A stretch of DNA of 30,787 bases from Gloeophyllum trabeum ATCC 11539 (lineage: Eukaryota > Basidiomycota > Agaricomycetes > Gloeophyllales > Gloeophyllaceae), in contig NW_006920414.1 in NCBI RefSeq assembly GCF_000344685.1, forward strand, positions 715,999 through 746,785, in the 5' to 3' direction. Shown piece by piece: positions 11,093-21,280 of this stretch (the stretch's first letter is position 1; each line of letters starts with the position of its first letter). Under the pieces are notes generated by a model. It worked only from the letters and a program-made list of their open reading frames with translations. It was not told the origin of the DNA and made no database searches. Position numbers and translations under genes: made by a program.

Positions 11093-11772
11093 TCAGTAGT
11101 TTGCCACCCTCCAGAGACAGTGTCGACGACAGAGAAACCACATCGGCTCCTTCCACTCCCCAAACAACAAATGGCTGATCTCGGCCATCTGCTCGTCCGA
11201 CGGCGCTTCACCCAGATCCCAAGTGTCTCCGTAAGCCAGCATCTGCGCCGGACGGCCTTCGTCCCACACTTGCACGAGAGCGACCTCGTTTGTATGCTCG
11301 AGGATCTCGGAGACGCGATTAAAGACCCAGCGTATGGCAAGATACGCGCGCTCTCTTTCGATGTTGACGCTTTTGTCGCATCTCTTCTCGAAACACGCGG
11401 CAGGTGGTATTTTCTTTTTTTCTGGTGCTCGCGCCATGTTTGCTTCCAGGGCAAGCTCGATCGAATAGACGTACCCATAGCGCCACCGCGGTGGCACGTA
11501 TGGGCTGCCCTCCTGAGGATAGATGGTAGGTGGAAGGGCCGGTAGAGGGGGTAAACTCGCAGCGAGTTTGATGCAATCGGACTGGGAGCGTAGTGAGTAA
11601 TCTAGGGCAACAGCAGGAGCCCCGACCGACGTACCTGTAATGCAGGTACTAGAGGAAGGGCGTCCAAGGAGGTCGGGACGCGAAAAGACATGTTATAGGC
11701 ACTAATCTGTTGCTTGGACATTTTCTCGATTACACTTTCGGTGGAAGAACGCGGGGCCAGACGAGTCGCCAT
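11093..11772 (-). CDS. conserved-looking protein of unknown function
   Basis: The exons are 11772-11635 and 11581-11093 (627 nt, 208 aa), with a 53-bp phase-0 intron that joins LVPALQ to SDCIKLAASL. The protein has a Pro-rich segment (LPPLPALPP), then PPRWRYGYVYSIELALEAN and a C-terminal half with WDEGRPAQMLAYGD and MWFLCRRHCLW. I see no catalytic motif, signal peptide or membrane segment, and I do not recognise the family. The ATG at 11772 has a good AAGATGGCG context. In-frame ATGs upstream at 11835 and downstream (before SKQQ and SFRVP) are alternatives. It diverges from the unknown gene at 12275 and converges on the RING gene. Confidence 0.6.
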
Positions 11773-12274
11773 CTTGGGAGTTGGATGAAGAAGCGCCCCT
11801 GTGTTCGCGTTGTAATAAAACGCGTGACAGTTCATTCCCAGGCCACGTGATGGCGCGTCTTGAAGTCTCTGTCAGTGTCACGCAGGCCAAGGTGCGACTT
11901 GCGGGCTTGCGTCAATAAGGATCAGTGTCTTCCCGGATGATATGCATACGTACACTTGGTATACAAGATGCTGGGTCTACTCGATGTCCCGCTGGTCATT
12001 CTCTTTGCTTTCACCTTGGTTTAGTGATTTCCCCACGAATCGGCGTCTCGAACGGCTCTTGTAAGGAGCTTCTCGGCGAGTCTGTCGCAACCTCCCTGTT
12101 GCATGGACATCCTCAAAAGTATTGAAGTACATCTTGAGCTTGAAGCTTGAAGCTCGAAGCCTTCAACTCGAACCCGGCGGTCGTACACATCTGTGACGTC
12201 ACACCGATACAGGTCACCTTTGTAGGCGCTTGTAGGCGCGGCATAATTCGTCTCTCTGACCCCCGCCTTAGCCA
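11773..12274. promoter_or_regulatory. divergent intergenic region of two unknown genes
   Basis: About 500 bp separate the 5' ends of the genes at 11772 (-) and 12275 (+). It contains an imperfect GCTTGAA direct repeat at about 12130-12150 (AGCTTGAAGCTTGAAGCTCG) and a palindromic TGACGTCA at 12194-12201, the consensus cAMP-response / bZIP site. I infer a shared promoter. No factor binding can be shown from sequence. Confidence 0.45.
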
Positions 12275-13277
12275 ATGCCAGGCCACACCGACCTTGAATT
12301 TCTCGACCGAACTCGCTACCGCATAGCGTCGATGCAATCGCCACAACTGGAGCTCGCCAGCCGCGCAAAGCTGTCGCTGGACATGATCCCAGACGCCAGC
12401 CCGGAACGCGCCTACCGCGGCTTTACGAACACCCTCCTGGCCGGCTTGGCTCGTTTCACCACCGACGAACCCGGTGCAACCAACGGCTTGCAGCCGAGCT
12501 TCCTCGAGGTCGGCCCGCAGCCGCCGCGTAGAGTTTGCGAAGACTTGTATGCCATCCCCCGCGACAAGCGTGAGTTCCCCTGGCTCTTGGCAGTCCGCTC
12601 TTCAGCTTGACGTTGAACAATTAGGATTGGATGCCGATGAAAGCCTGGTCACTCAGATCAGCGGCTCCGCTCATGAGTCGACCACGGACAGCCTGCAGTT
12701 AACCGCGGAGTTGTTTGCAAGCTACGAGTTCGCCTCCGTTGCGCAACTAGCGGTTGCTTTCTGGCCAGACTCGGAGCCCATCATGCCTTCCCTCGTTCCC
12801 AACCCCCCAGGGTCTCCCGACTCCCGTCAGCCAAAGGGACCACAGCGCAAGATCAAGACTGCTCCCCGCAGCCCGGATTTCCTGCTGTTCTTGAGACGGA
12901 TGGCAGACACGGGCGACTGGTCCCAATTGCCCTATCTTGCCGTAGAAAACAGGCGCCGCGGAGACACTAGTGTCGAAAAGCTTCGCCTCCAAGTTGGGGA
13001 ACAGGTCACGCTCATGTTCAAGGACTACTCCGAGCTGCAGACTTCAACCGTCTCTACCCTGTCGTTAGCTGGGGACCAGTGGTTCTGGCAAGATTGGGCA
13101 TGGGATGCAGGGATGCAGGCGGGGATTGTGGTTCGTAAGCTTTCAGACGGTTTCAAGGAGCTGTTTGTGCTTGTCCAGGGAGAGGGTGGTGAGTATTATG
13201 ATTTCACTCCCGAGTTCAAGGCGGAATGGCGCCGCTTTGCGCAGCGCCTGGGCATGCATTGTGATGCATTCTATTAG
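12275..13277 (+). CDS. protein of unknown function
   Basis: The exons are 12275-12569 and 12625-13277 (948 nt, 315 aa), with a 55-bp phase-1 intron. The sequence starts MPGHTDLEFLDRTRYRIASM. A Pro-rich linker (about residues 170-195) is followed by PDFLLFLRRMADTGDWSQLP and a C-terminal part rich in Trp and Phe (DQWFWQDWAWDAGMQAG, then LFVLVQGEGGEYYDFTPEF). It is soluble-looking, with no signal peptide or known motif, and I do not recognise the family. The stop lies only 160 bp from the stop of the converging PLP enzyme gene at 13438. High GC at third positions and the clean intron support a real gene. Confidence 0.65.
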
Positions 13278-13437
13278 TATCCAAAGAGCATCTCACCCTG
13301 TACAGTCAGACATACATACAAGTGTACAAATGTATCATAGATCGACACGTCCCAAGGGCCGCGGGCCCAAAGAGCATTCAATGTAGTTCCTGGCACCCAC
13401 TTGGTCACGATCACCAGGCCGAGTCCTCCACTGACGG

Positions 13438-14904
13438 TTACCCGTCCAGCGCCTTATCCAAGACCTCGATGATCTTCTCCACCTCCTCCAGGGTATTATA
13501 GTGCACGAGCGAGACCCGCACGACCGCGTCGTCGATGTCGATCTTGGGCTCGAGGCGCTCGACGAGGCCGTACGCGTAGCAGTGGCCGTAGCGTATCCCG
13601 ACCTGCTCGTCCGCGTCCGAGTCAGCACAGAGTGCAGGAGCGGGCGTAATCACTGACCGTCCCCGTCTCGTCAAACACCCCCACGACGTCCTGGCTCCGC
13701 CTCCCCTGCACGACGAAGCTCACCGTCGGCACGCGCCGCTCGCCCGCGCCCACGCCCTCGCCCACGAGCCGCACCCCGCGCCTCCCCTGCGCCTCCGCCT
13801 CGAGCCAGCCCACGAGGCGGCGCACGAGCCCCGCCTCGTGCGCCTGGATGAGCGCGAACGACTCCGCGAGCGTGCGCGAGGGCGAGAGCGCGCGGAGGTA
13901 CGCGGGCACGGCGGTGCATGCGTACGCGAGCTCGTACCCGGGCCCGCCCGGCTGGATCTTGTAGATGGGCGAGGTGGTGGTCGGGAGGAAGTGGTGCGCG
14001 AGGGAGGAGAGCGCGGGGAGGGCGCTGGGGGCGGCGTACAGAGCGGAGATGTGCGGGCCATAGACCTGGGATGCGCATGTTAGTGAATGCCGGCTGTGGG
14101 AGGGGGGGGAAGCGCGGGAGGGGGAAGCGCACCTTGTAGAGCGAGCACACGGCGTACTCGACGCCCCACTTGCTCACCTCCATGCGCCGGTGCGGCGCGT
14201 ACGCGACGCAGTCGACGCACACCTCGACCTTGCGCGCGCGGAGCTCCTGCGCGCGTGCCTTCACGGCGTCGACGACGGCTTTGACGTCCACCGCGGAGCC
14301 GAGGAGGTTGGAGCACGCGGAGAGCGCGACGAGGCGCGTGTTGGGCGTGATGAGCGGGAGGAGCGCGTCGAGCTGCAGCGCAACAGCGTATGGGTTAGAA
14401 TTTGCGGAGGAGGCGGGGGCGGGCGTGTGCGGCCAGAGGCGCAGGGAGGCGGAGGTGCGCGCAGCGAGGTGCTTCCAGGGCGTCGCGTTGGCTGCGGTAC
14501 GGTCAGGCGGGCACAGGGGCACTGTGAGCGGGTGGCAACTCACTCTCGTGCTCGCCGGTGATGATGATCTCCTCGCCGGGACGCACGTCCTTCTCGAGTG
14601 CCCGCGCGAGGTTCTCGAGCAGCTGCGTCGAGCTCGGGCCGAGCACGACGTAGTCCTCCCCGTTGCCCTCTGCGCCAAACAGCTCCGCGACGGCGCGCTT
14701 GCCCTCGTTGACGCGCGCGGTCGCCTGCAGCGAGCGCGCGTAGCCCGCGCCGTGCTGGACGTTGGTGTGCAGGAGGTAGTCGGAGATGCGCTCGACGCAC
14801 GCGCCGAGGACCTGCGAGCCGCCTGCGTTCTCGGCGAAGACGAAGCCGCTGGCGAGCGAGGGGAACTGGGCGCGGGCGGCGGCGACGTCGAGCGTTGGCG
14901 ACAT
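13438..14904 (-). CDS. Cysteine desulfurase-like aminotransferase class V protein (VC1184 type)
   Basis: The exons are 14904-14544, 14491-14133, 14065-13658 and 13602-13438 (1293 nt, 430 aa), with introns of 52, 67 and 55 bp. The PLP fold type I, class V pattern is seen in order: FAENAGGSQV near the N terminus, LGPSSTQLLENLA, IITGEHE, VALSACSNLLG, VEVCVDCVAYAPHRR, and the likely PLP lysine in CSLYK (residue 240) followed by VYGPH. The C terminus has VGIRYGHCYAYGL and VRVSLVHYNTLEEVE, as in the VC1184-like subfamily. A cysteine (about 384) lies near where NifS/SufS enzymes carry their persulfide Cys, but the surrounding motif differs, so true desulfurase activity is uncertain. No mitochondrial presequence is evident, so a cytosolic location is inferred. 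It shares a 252-bp divergent promoter with the gene at 15157. Very high GC makes long antisense frames that are not genes. Confidence 0.85.
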
Positions 14905-15156
14905 TATTCGCGATGTCGATGGCGGGCGATGGGACGAGGATCAATGCCTGGGTATATCGATCACCGTGCCGTGAGATAAGATAAGATGCCAATGGAGATC
15001 GGCCAGCCGCACAGCCACAGGCGCGCCCGGGCCCGTGAGCAACGACGCGTAACGCCGTTACGCGTCGCAGCGGCCGCTTGCCGCCGTCATGAAGCGCCCT
15101 CCTCGCTGTCGGGCACGGCGCCCAGAGTGCGTTCATCACCCGTCTCTACCACTACT
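14905..15156. promoter_or_regulatory. divergent promoter with an ACGCGT palindrome
   Basis: This 252-bp gap separates the start codons of the PLP enzyme (-) and the epimerase-like gene (+). A perfect inverted repeat with 12-base arms (CGACGCGTAACG) and a 1-base spacer lies at 15043-15067. Each arm contains ACGCGT, the core of the MluI cell-cycle box bound by MBF-type factors in yeasts. Regulation by such a factor is inferred, not shown. Confidence 0.5.
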
Positions 15157-15996
15157 ATGCACGTCATCCTCACCGGCGCGACAGGCAACGTCGGCGCGCC
15201 CCTCCTGCGTTACTGCCTGGGCTCCCCCAAGGTCACCCAGCTGTCCATCCTCTCGCGCCGCGAGTTCGCGCTGCCCCAGGGCGACGGGCTCGACGCCAGC
15301 AAGGCACGCGTCATTGTGCACAGTGACTACGCGAGCTACCCCGGGGACCTCACGGATAAACTGCGCGGCGCGGAAGCGTGTATCTGGGCGCAGGGCGTCA
15401 GTCAGAACGACGTCTCGAAAGAGTGCGTGCTGCTTCTGCGCTGCCTGCTGTTTTCTCACCGATGGATGTATGCGTAGGGATTATATTCGTATTACATACG
15501 ACTACCCCATAGCGGCGGCCAAGTCCTTCGCTTCCCTTTCCAATTCTGGCAAGTTCAACTTTGTCTACGTCTCCGGCGAAGGGTAAGCCTCCCCCCGCAT
15601 TCTACCACAAGCCCTCACTCCCCCCCACCCCGGTCCAGCGCCGACCCAACCGAAAAGACCTACACCCTTTTCGGCAAAATCAAAGGCCGCGCCGAGCGCA
15701 CCCTGCTCGGCCTCTCCCTGCCCAGCTTGAACGTCTACAACGTCCGCCCGGGGCTCGTCACCCCGCCGCACCCCGACCGCCCGCGCTCCGCCGCGAAGAA
15801 GGTGTTCATCGACGGGCTCATGCGGCCCCTGTTCGGCGCCGTCGCGCCGGGCCTCGTCACCCCCGTCGGCGAGCTAAGCAAGGTCCTCGTGGACCTCGCG
15901 ACGGGCGATGGGAAGCCGCTGCCGGCTGGTGAGGGGATCGAGGCGGGGGGGCGGACGGTGAGGAGTAGTGCCATCAGGAGGCTCGGGAAGGAGTAG
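15157..15996 (+). CDS. NAD(P)-binding epimerase/NmrA-like Rossmann protein
   Basis: The exons are 15157-15422, 15478-15582 and 15639-15996 (729 nt, 242 aa), with introns of 55 and 56 bp, both phase 2. The N terminus MHVILTGATGNVGAPLL carries the TGATGxVG dinucleotide-binding turn. It is followed by LSRREFALP, a region reading EACIWAQGVSQ where atypical short-chain proteins have their second sheet, then FVYVSGEGAD, GKIKGRAERTLL and NVYNVRPGLVTPP. That is the order seen in short NAD(P)-dependent epimerase/dehydratase proteins of the atypical SDR group. No clear Tyr-x3-Lys is present, so it could be a reductase-like or a regulatory dinucleotide sensor. The substrate is unknown. It diverges from the PLP enzyme gene and may be co-regulated with it. 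Confidence 0.8.
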
Positions 15997-17508
15997 AGGT
16001 GAGGGGGAGTGAGTCGGTGGGGTCGGTGCGATTTGTTAGGCTTCTTCTGCTGTAATTTATTTCCAGAGTCTCGATGCCGATCGCTGACTGTTTAATGCAC
16101 CATTCTCCCCCCCTTTGAGGGTAGGACCTCCTCTCCTCGATCGGCCCTGACGGGCAAGAGTACCGGTTTTTTGCTTCGTGTATGCGCTATGGGAACTACC
16201 AAAGCAGGCGCGTCTATCACTCATACGTCCAACCGGACCGAGCCCTTGCAGCCCTGTAGGACGGAGTGCCTAGCATCATCTCACGGGCAACACTTTTCTG
16301 CTTGCAGAATCCCGATCGCAGCGACGCAGCTGAATTGCGAGGTCCGAAGAATGAAACGATCCAGATTGTCCGTATAGCAGGTGTGCACATTGTTGCAGTC
16401 CAATGACTCTACTGGTCTGACGAAGTAAGTATGTCGAACTGGTGTGTCCTCTCCCCGCAAACGCAAAAATAGTTCGCTCGCGTGATCAGCACTCACCGAC
16501 CGAGTTGGAGGAGACACTGCATTGTTCTGGCCAGCTCCAACGAGAGCCCACCGGTGCGATATATAGCATCTCAGGCGCACGAACCCACTATGGGGAAGGC
16601 GGTGTCCATCACGGCGAGCGACAGACGGCTCATGCGCCTACTAGCTGCCTTGCGCTTTGTCGGATTGTGATGGGGGCGCGAACGCGTCATCTCGTGAGCT
16701 TCTTTGGCTTACTTATTCCTGCTTTTGGGTTGAACGCTTGGATGGCCAGCTCGGTCTTACCAGAGACAGTCAGAGGTAGCGCGGTTCTGCTACATAATAA
16801 ACCTCGTCCTTGGGTGCTATCAGATGAATAGCCAGGTGAGAACCATATCACAAGGCGGTATGTTTGGAATGTCGCACTGTCCGCCTTCTAGCACGCTTAG
16901 GGGTTATGGCCGTACAATCAAAGGATCATTTCAGGTGCGTCTGTGTGGATCAAGTGCCTGTGCAAGTTTGTGATCTTCTTCCAAGATATGCTAACACTGA
17001 TTGCGTAGTTCTTATCCCAGACGCGGCTGTGTGTCAACATTTCTATCTGCGCAGCGATTGCCTCCGGTGCCGCACCGTCACGAGTTTAAATACTCCGAAA
17101 CGCCTTATCTCCCAGGAGGAGGTATTGTCTGAATGAGGATCTATGGAGTACCATTGTCGACATATCCCCCTTCACACTATGGCACGCGCTGTTCGTGTTG
17201 GATATTCAAGGTTTCCAGCACGCCAATGGTTCCCCCGGGGGCTCTGACCTTGGGCACCCCGTCAAGCTGGGTACCTGGTGCGCTAATTTTGGAATGGCTC
17301 ATCATGTCGAACAACTGACGTCCGTGGTCAGCAGAGTAGTCTTGACTTCCCGGTTCATCAACTGCCACCCATTTTTCCACTATCCTGCGGCGGAGTTACA
17401 TCTGATGGGGCTGTTCGGTTCCCAGACGTCGGGCTGTTCTGCGTGCAGGCACGTATATAACCATCAAGACGGTCCGGGGATGAATCCATCGATAAACTCT
17501 GCTCCGAT
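15997..17508. other. intergenic, no recognisable gene
   Basis: The first 150 bp are the 3' flank of the epimerase-like gene. Short open stretches on both strands (16171-16377 +, 16281-16580 -, 16442-16831 +, 16864-17136 +, 17195-17548 +) do not carry motifs that I recognise. The last part is the promoter of the DUF6534-type gene. Confidence 0.4.
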
Positions 17509-19320
17509 ATGGACCTTACCCTCGGCGTATTGCTGGATGGTACCATAGTCTCCACTGCGTTCGTCGTTCCCTGCTCGCCTGAGGGTGTCGTATTGATCTT
17601 TTGCGTGAACAGACTCTACGGCCTTACGGTCGGACAAACTCTGAGATACTTTGTAACGTATGCCGATGACAAACCTGTGCTGAAGACCATGGTGCGTCCC
17701 TCGCGGTCCTAGCGGAATGGGATGTCGCATAGTTGATTGAACCTGCACCTAAAGGTCTCGGTAGCATTTCTGGTACTACCACTCAGCCCCAATACGCGCA
17801 TCATTCAGCTGAATTCGCTGTCAGCTCGAGACCCTCCATCAGTTTCTAGTGGCGCATTGTCTGTGGTTTTATCTGGTCCGTAAAGGGGATGGAAAGTCAA
17901 TCGCCGATATGGACATCTGGTATGGCGTCACATTCCTCCAGCAACTGCCGCTTACGATCGCACTGGCAGGAGCTGGACGGTAAAATCTTACGGGCTTATG
18001 CATTCATTTCGAGCCTCACCATTCCCCTGGACGTAGGGACTCTTGATTCCAGCGGTATGACCTGATAGTTCTCCCGGGCGGGCCGCACAGCTAATGAAGT
18101 GCCTCCCAGCAACTCGTTATATTCCTCGTGCAGTGGTGCGTAGCGCAGATATCTGGTGTGTTTCGAAGGAATGTTCATGTCTGGCAGTTTTTACATCTCA
18201 AGAGTTTGGGCCCGTGAGCTTCGCATTTATGACAATGTTAGAGCATCCCTAATGAAAATTGTTCCAGTTCAAGAGCGCAAGCATGCATCCGTACTTGTGA
18301 GTCCGCGCGTTTACCTTATATTTACAGATGGGTCGGTGACCAGTCCTTATTAGGCGCTCCTGTCTGCAGTGGAAATCTGTGAGATCACCGTTTGTCCTTC
18401 CTTTGAGTTGCAAAGCCCCTGCTCATACCCGGTACCGACAGTGGGTGGGATTGGTGAGTTGAAGTTGTCTATAGATGCTTGGTTGAGCATCTCCAGATGC
18501 ATAGTGGCCAACCTCAGGCCTGGTCGTGACCAAGTAAGCAGCTATCATCCTACTCTGACCATGGCGACGCCTCTCACGTCGCGGAACAAGCTTCATGGCC
18601 CCTGTAGTATACGATGTAAATAATTACCACAGTGCAACGCTCACTGCCCAGAACGTGCGGTCTTCTCTCGAGTCTCAGACATATATTCTGACCAGGTTGA
18701 TCCCAGATCTTCCTATTTATCAGTGGCTGCAGCAATTTTGTGACGGACCTTGGGATCGCGTTCAGTATGTGTCGCGCCCTTTACCGCAACCGATCGCTGT
18801 CTCTCGAGATATCAAGGTATGATTGTGCAAGACCCCTCGACTATACTGATTCACACCTGCTTTCTGTTGCTAGATCGGTCATAGACACGCTGGTCGCCTA
18901 TGCGGTGGGGACGGGACTCCTTGTGACGTGAGATGACATTGTAGACGGTTGTTGGCCGGCTAGAACTGACAAAGCCTGGTTTTACCGCAGTGTTTTTACT
19001 ATAATATTCTTCGTTGTGGTAAGCCTTCCAGTTGCAAGCAGAGGTGCGTGGCTAAAAGGCAGCAGTCCAGCACCCTTCCGACAACTCTGGTGTACATGGC
19101 GTTCTACCTCGTGGGAGTAAAAGGCGAGTGTGTTTTACGGATGGACGACTGCATGAGCTCAACGATTGCGGGACAGTATATCTGAATTCTATGCTCGCGT
19201 CGTGAGTACCCTGGCTACTCCTTGATCATCTCATAAGAGAGGGCTACTGACTTGTGTGGCAGGCTTAACAGCCGTACCTCGCTGAGAGAGCGCCTGGGAG
19301 ATGCTGTACAGGAGATCTAG
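17509..19320 (+). CDS. DUF6534-type multi-pass membrane protein (possible frameshift)
   Basis: Many short exons rebuild a seven-helix-like fungal membrane protein of unknown function. Frame-consistent exons are 17509-17558, 17613-17691, 17755-17772 (18 nt), 17825-17979, 18100-18135, 18188-18213, 18268-18296 and 18354 to about 18480. After a gap come 18733-18816, 18874-18927, 18991-19018, 19066-19129, 19177-19201 and 19263-19320. Family landmarks in order are LYGLTVGQTLRYFVTY, LETLHQFLVAHCLW, FLVQCFYISRVW, ALLSAVEICEI, VTDLGIAFSMC, SVIDTLVAYAVGTGLL, LVYMAFYLVG and YLNSMLASLNSR. The join across 18480-18733 is unsolved. An open stretch ending SVAAAI runs into VTDLGIAF only if one base is added in the T run at 18737-18740, so either a splice site escapes me or there is a one-base frameshift. 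The first and last exons look intact. Possible roles in signalling or lipid sensing are speculation. Confidence 0.65.
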
Positions 19321-19730
19321 TAGGGCTATCCGTGGCCACATCATATCAGTAGGAATGCTGCAGTCACTATTTGGAATCAAGACGTCTGGCAGTCTTCGAA
19401 CAGTTTCCTCATCTCAAGATATCCCCCACCAAAACCTCGTAGAAAGTAAGCATTACACAGCTATTACAGCGGAGTACATCCCATACATTGAGGATACACA
19501 GTACGAGAATGGTACACTAATAAATTAAGTGACACAGGCGAAAGGATACATGTGGGCGTCGGTTTGAGTTTCGTTCTAAGGTTTCCCGAGAGGCCGTTGC
19601 TGCAGTAGCACTTCGTGATGATGATCATGGATAGAAGAAGAATGTCCCGGTAGCAGAAGTTGAAACCTTTATGATCCCTCGTCAATATCATGATCTCACG
19701 CGAGCGCGTTCAAGAACTTACACGATATGT
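19321..19730. other. convergent 3' intergenic region
   Basis: This 410-bp gap lies between the stop codons of the DUF6534-type gene (+) and the second RING gene (-). Short open stretches on both strands show no motif. It presumably holds the two 3' untranslated ends. Confidence 0.4.
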
Positions 19731-20936
19731 TCATTGAGATTCCCCGCACAGACCCCTTATTGCAGACCGAAAGCGAGTCAGACCAGAAATACTGCCGGGT
19801 TGGTGACCGAGCGCTGCCAACGCCTCCTCCCATCCCGACTCCAGCTGTATACGCGCCGGCGACTCCGAGAGCCTCTCCGAGCGCCTTGTGGGTATCGGGA
19901 GGAACTCGATGTGTTGACGGCTAAGGGGCGTAGGACGGATAGCGCGCCTCTTCGGCGCAGACTCCTCCTCTTCCTCAGTATCCTGTGATTCGGGCAGGGT
20001 CAGCGAGCGCTTGCGCTTGAGACTCTTGCTCTCGCTTAGTTGAGCACTGAGTCTGAGAAGGATAGGTGAGACATGGGTCAGAATAGCGTGTACGAATGCG
20101 CGTTACCTCCTAATCGACCCTTCCTGGCTGAGACGAAGCCGCTCGTGCGCATTTCGTTCCTCCGTGAGCATTGTGAGCAGGCTCTCAATGTGGTTGGACA
20201 GCCTCATCGCGACCTCCGCCCGCTTGGCGCGTTCCTCCTCGAGTGCCTTCCGGAGCTCTTCCTGCAAGCGCTCGCGAGCCTCCTTCATATCATTCTCTCG
20301 TCTCTCCTCAAGTATTCGGTATTTCCTTTCGAGGACGTTCTTCTTATGCCGCAGCTCGCTGATCTCGAGCCGTGCGCATCCCTGCGCCTGCTGGTGCTGA
20401 ACCACAGCCATTTGGTAGGCCTGGCACTGCCCTTTGCATTTGACTTGCTCCTGTGCAGTCTTGGCAGTGTATTCGTCCAGCTGTTTCCTCAACTCCATCT
20501 TCTCCTTTGTGACCTGCGCCAGCCGTGCCTCAACATCGGTGATCTTCCTCTGGAGGTCCTCATCGGAGTGTTCGTCCAGATACACCCGCCTCACACTCGG
20601 TGAAACATACTTCTGATACCTTTTAGGTACGTGGGATTGGGGGTAGACTAGGACGATATCCGCATCATGCATCGGGACGCTGTCTGTGGCACGGAACAAG
20701 ACAGGACTGCGTACCATAAAACTGAGCCCTACATGTCGGACAGTTAGACTTCCGAGCGCCATCCAATACGTCAATTGTGGCATTCAAGCAAGGTTCGCAA
20801 TGTATATGTCCTGAACGTCGGCGATCCCACTCAGCGCTGCTAGACGCCTGTGGCACGAGGCGCTTGACTCACCGCATGGGCTGCATACTGGATCCTTAAC
20901 ACGTTCCAAGCAGATACTGCAGATAATGCTCGACAT
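19731..20936 (-). CDS. RING-finger (C3HC4) protein with long coiled coil, probable E3 ubiquitin ligase
   Basis: The exons are 20936-20873, 20810-20715, 20647-20107 and 20052-19731 (1023 nt, 340 aa), with introns of 62, 67 and 54 bp. The N-terminal RING reads CSIC, then CSPCGHIHCEPC, then CPTC: Cys6, Cys9, Cys21, His23, Cys26, Cys29, Cys45 and Cys48. After it comes VYPQSHVPKRYQKYVSPS and a charged coiled coil at about residues 80-225. The last exon adds a basic KRKRSL cluster, an acidic run (DTEEEEE), PKRR and a conserved-looking C-terminal tail. This fits a nuclear or cytosolic ubiquitin ligase; the substrate is unknown. The first two introns fall at the same RING positions and phases as in the gene at 9577. 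It shares a divergent 344-bp promoter with the coiled-coil gene at 21281. For intron 2 a nearer acceptor would give a 31-bp intron, so I chose the 67-bp one, which also keeps the frame. Confidence 0.8.
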
Positions 20937-21280
20937 CGCAAAGGTCAGAAGAGGGGGATTAAGAGACGGTATATCGCAAGTGGTGGTGGTAAAGAACAAG
21001 AGAATACAAGGCAGTGGTCGCCACAAGCACGGCTTCATGCAGCCAAATTAGGTTATCAGACACGTGGGAACAATGAGACGCGGCTGTCACGCGATTGTCA
21101 TTTGTGCACGTGCATTTGTAACTACGTGACTGTGGTAAGAGCTGTCACGGTCCTCGCGCGTCTCACCGCGTTTGCGACAGCTGCCTTGCCGGCAATTCTG
21201 GGACGGACAAACTATCGCGGACGTCGACGATCTTATATTCCGCGTCAAGTTATTCGTCTTGTTTGACACGCCGCACACTT
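20937..21280. promoter_or_regulatory. divergent promoter with E-boxes
   Basis: The 344 bp lie between the start codons of the RING gene (-) and the coiled-coil gene (+). There are two perfect CACGTG E-boxes, at 21061-21066 and 21107-21112 (the second within GTGCACGTGC), and a related TACGTGA at about 21123. E-boxes of this form are bound by bHLH factors in fungi. Joint control of the two genes is inferred. Confidence 0.45.

Noticed and set aside
14170..14979. Long + strand open frame (269 codons) across the PLP enzyme gene
   Set aside because: It is antisense to well-supported exons with conserved class V motifs. GC-rich third positions create such shadow frames, and its translation shows no motif.
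20648..20714. A 31-bp intron 2 in the minus-strand RING gene using the nearer acceptor
   Set aside because: It is in frame but far too short for introns here. The 67-bp alternative also keeps frame and fits the parallel gene better.
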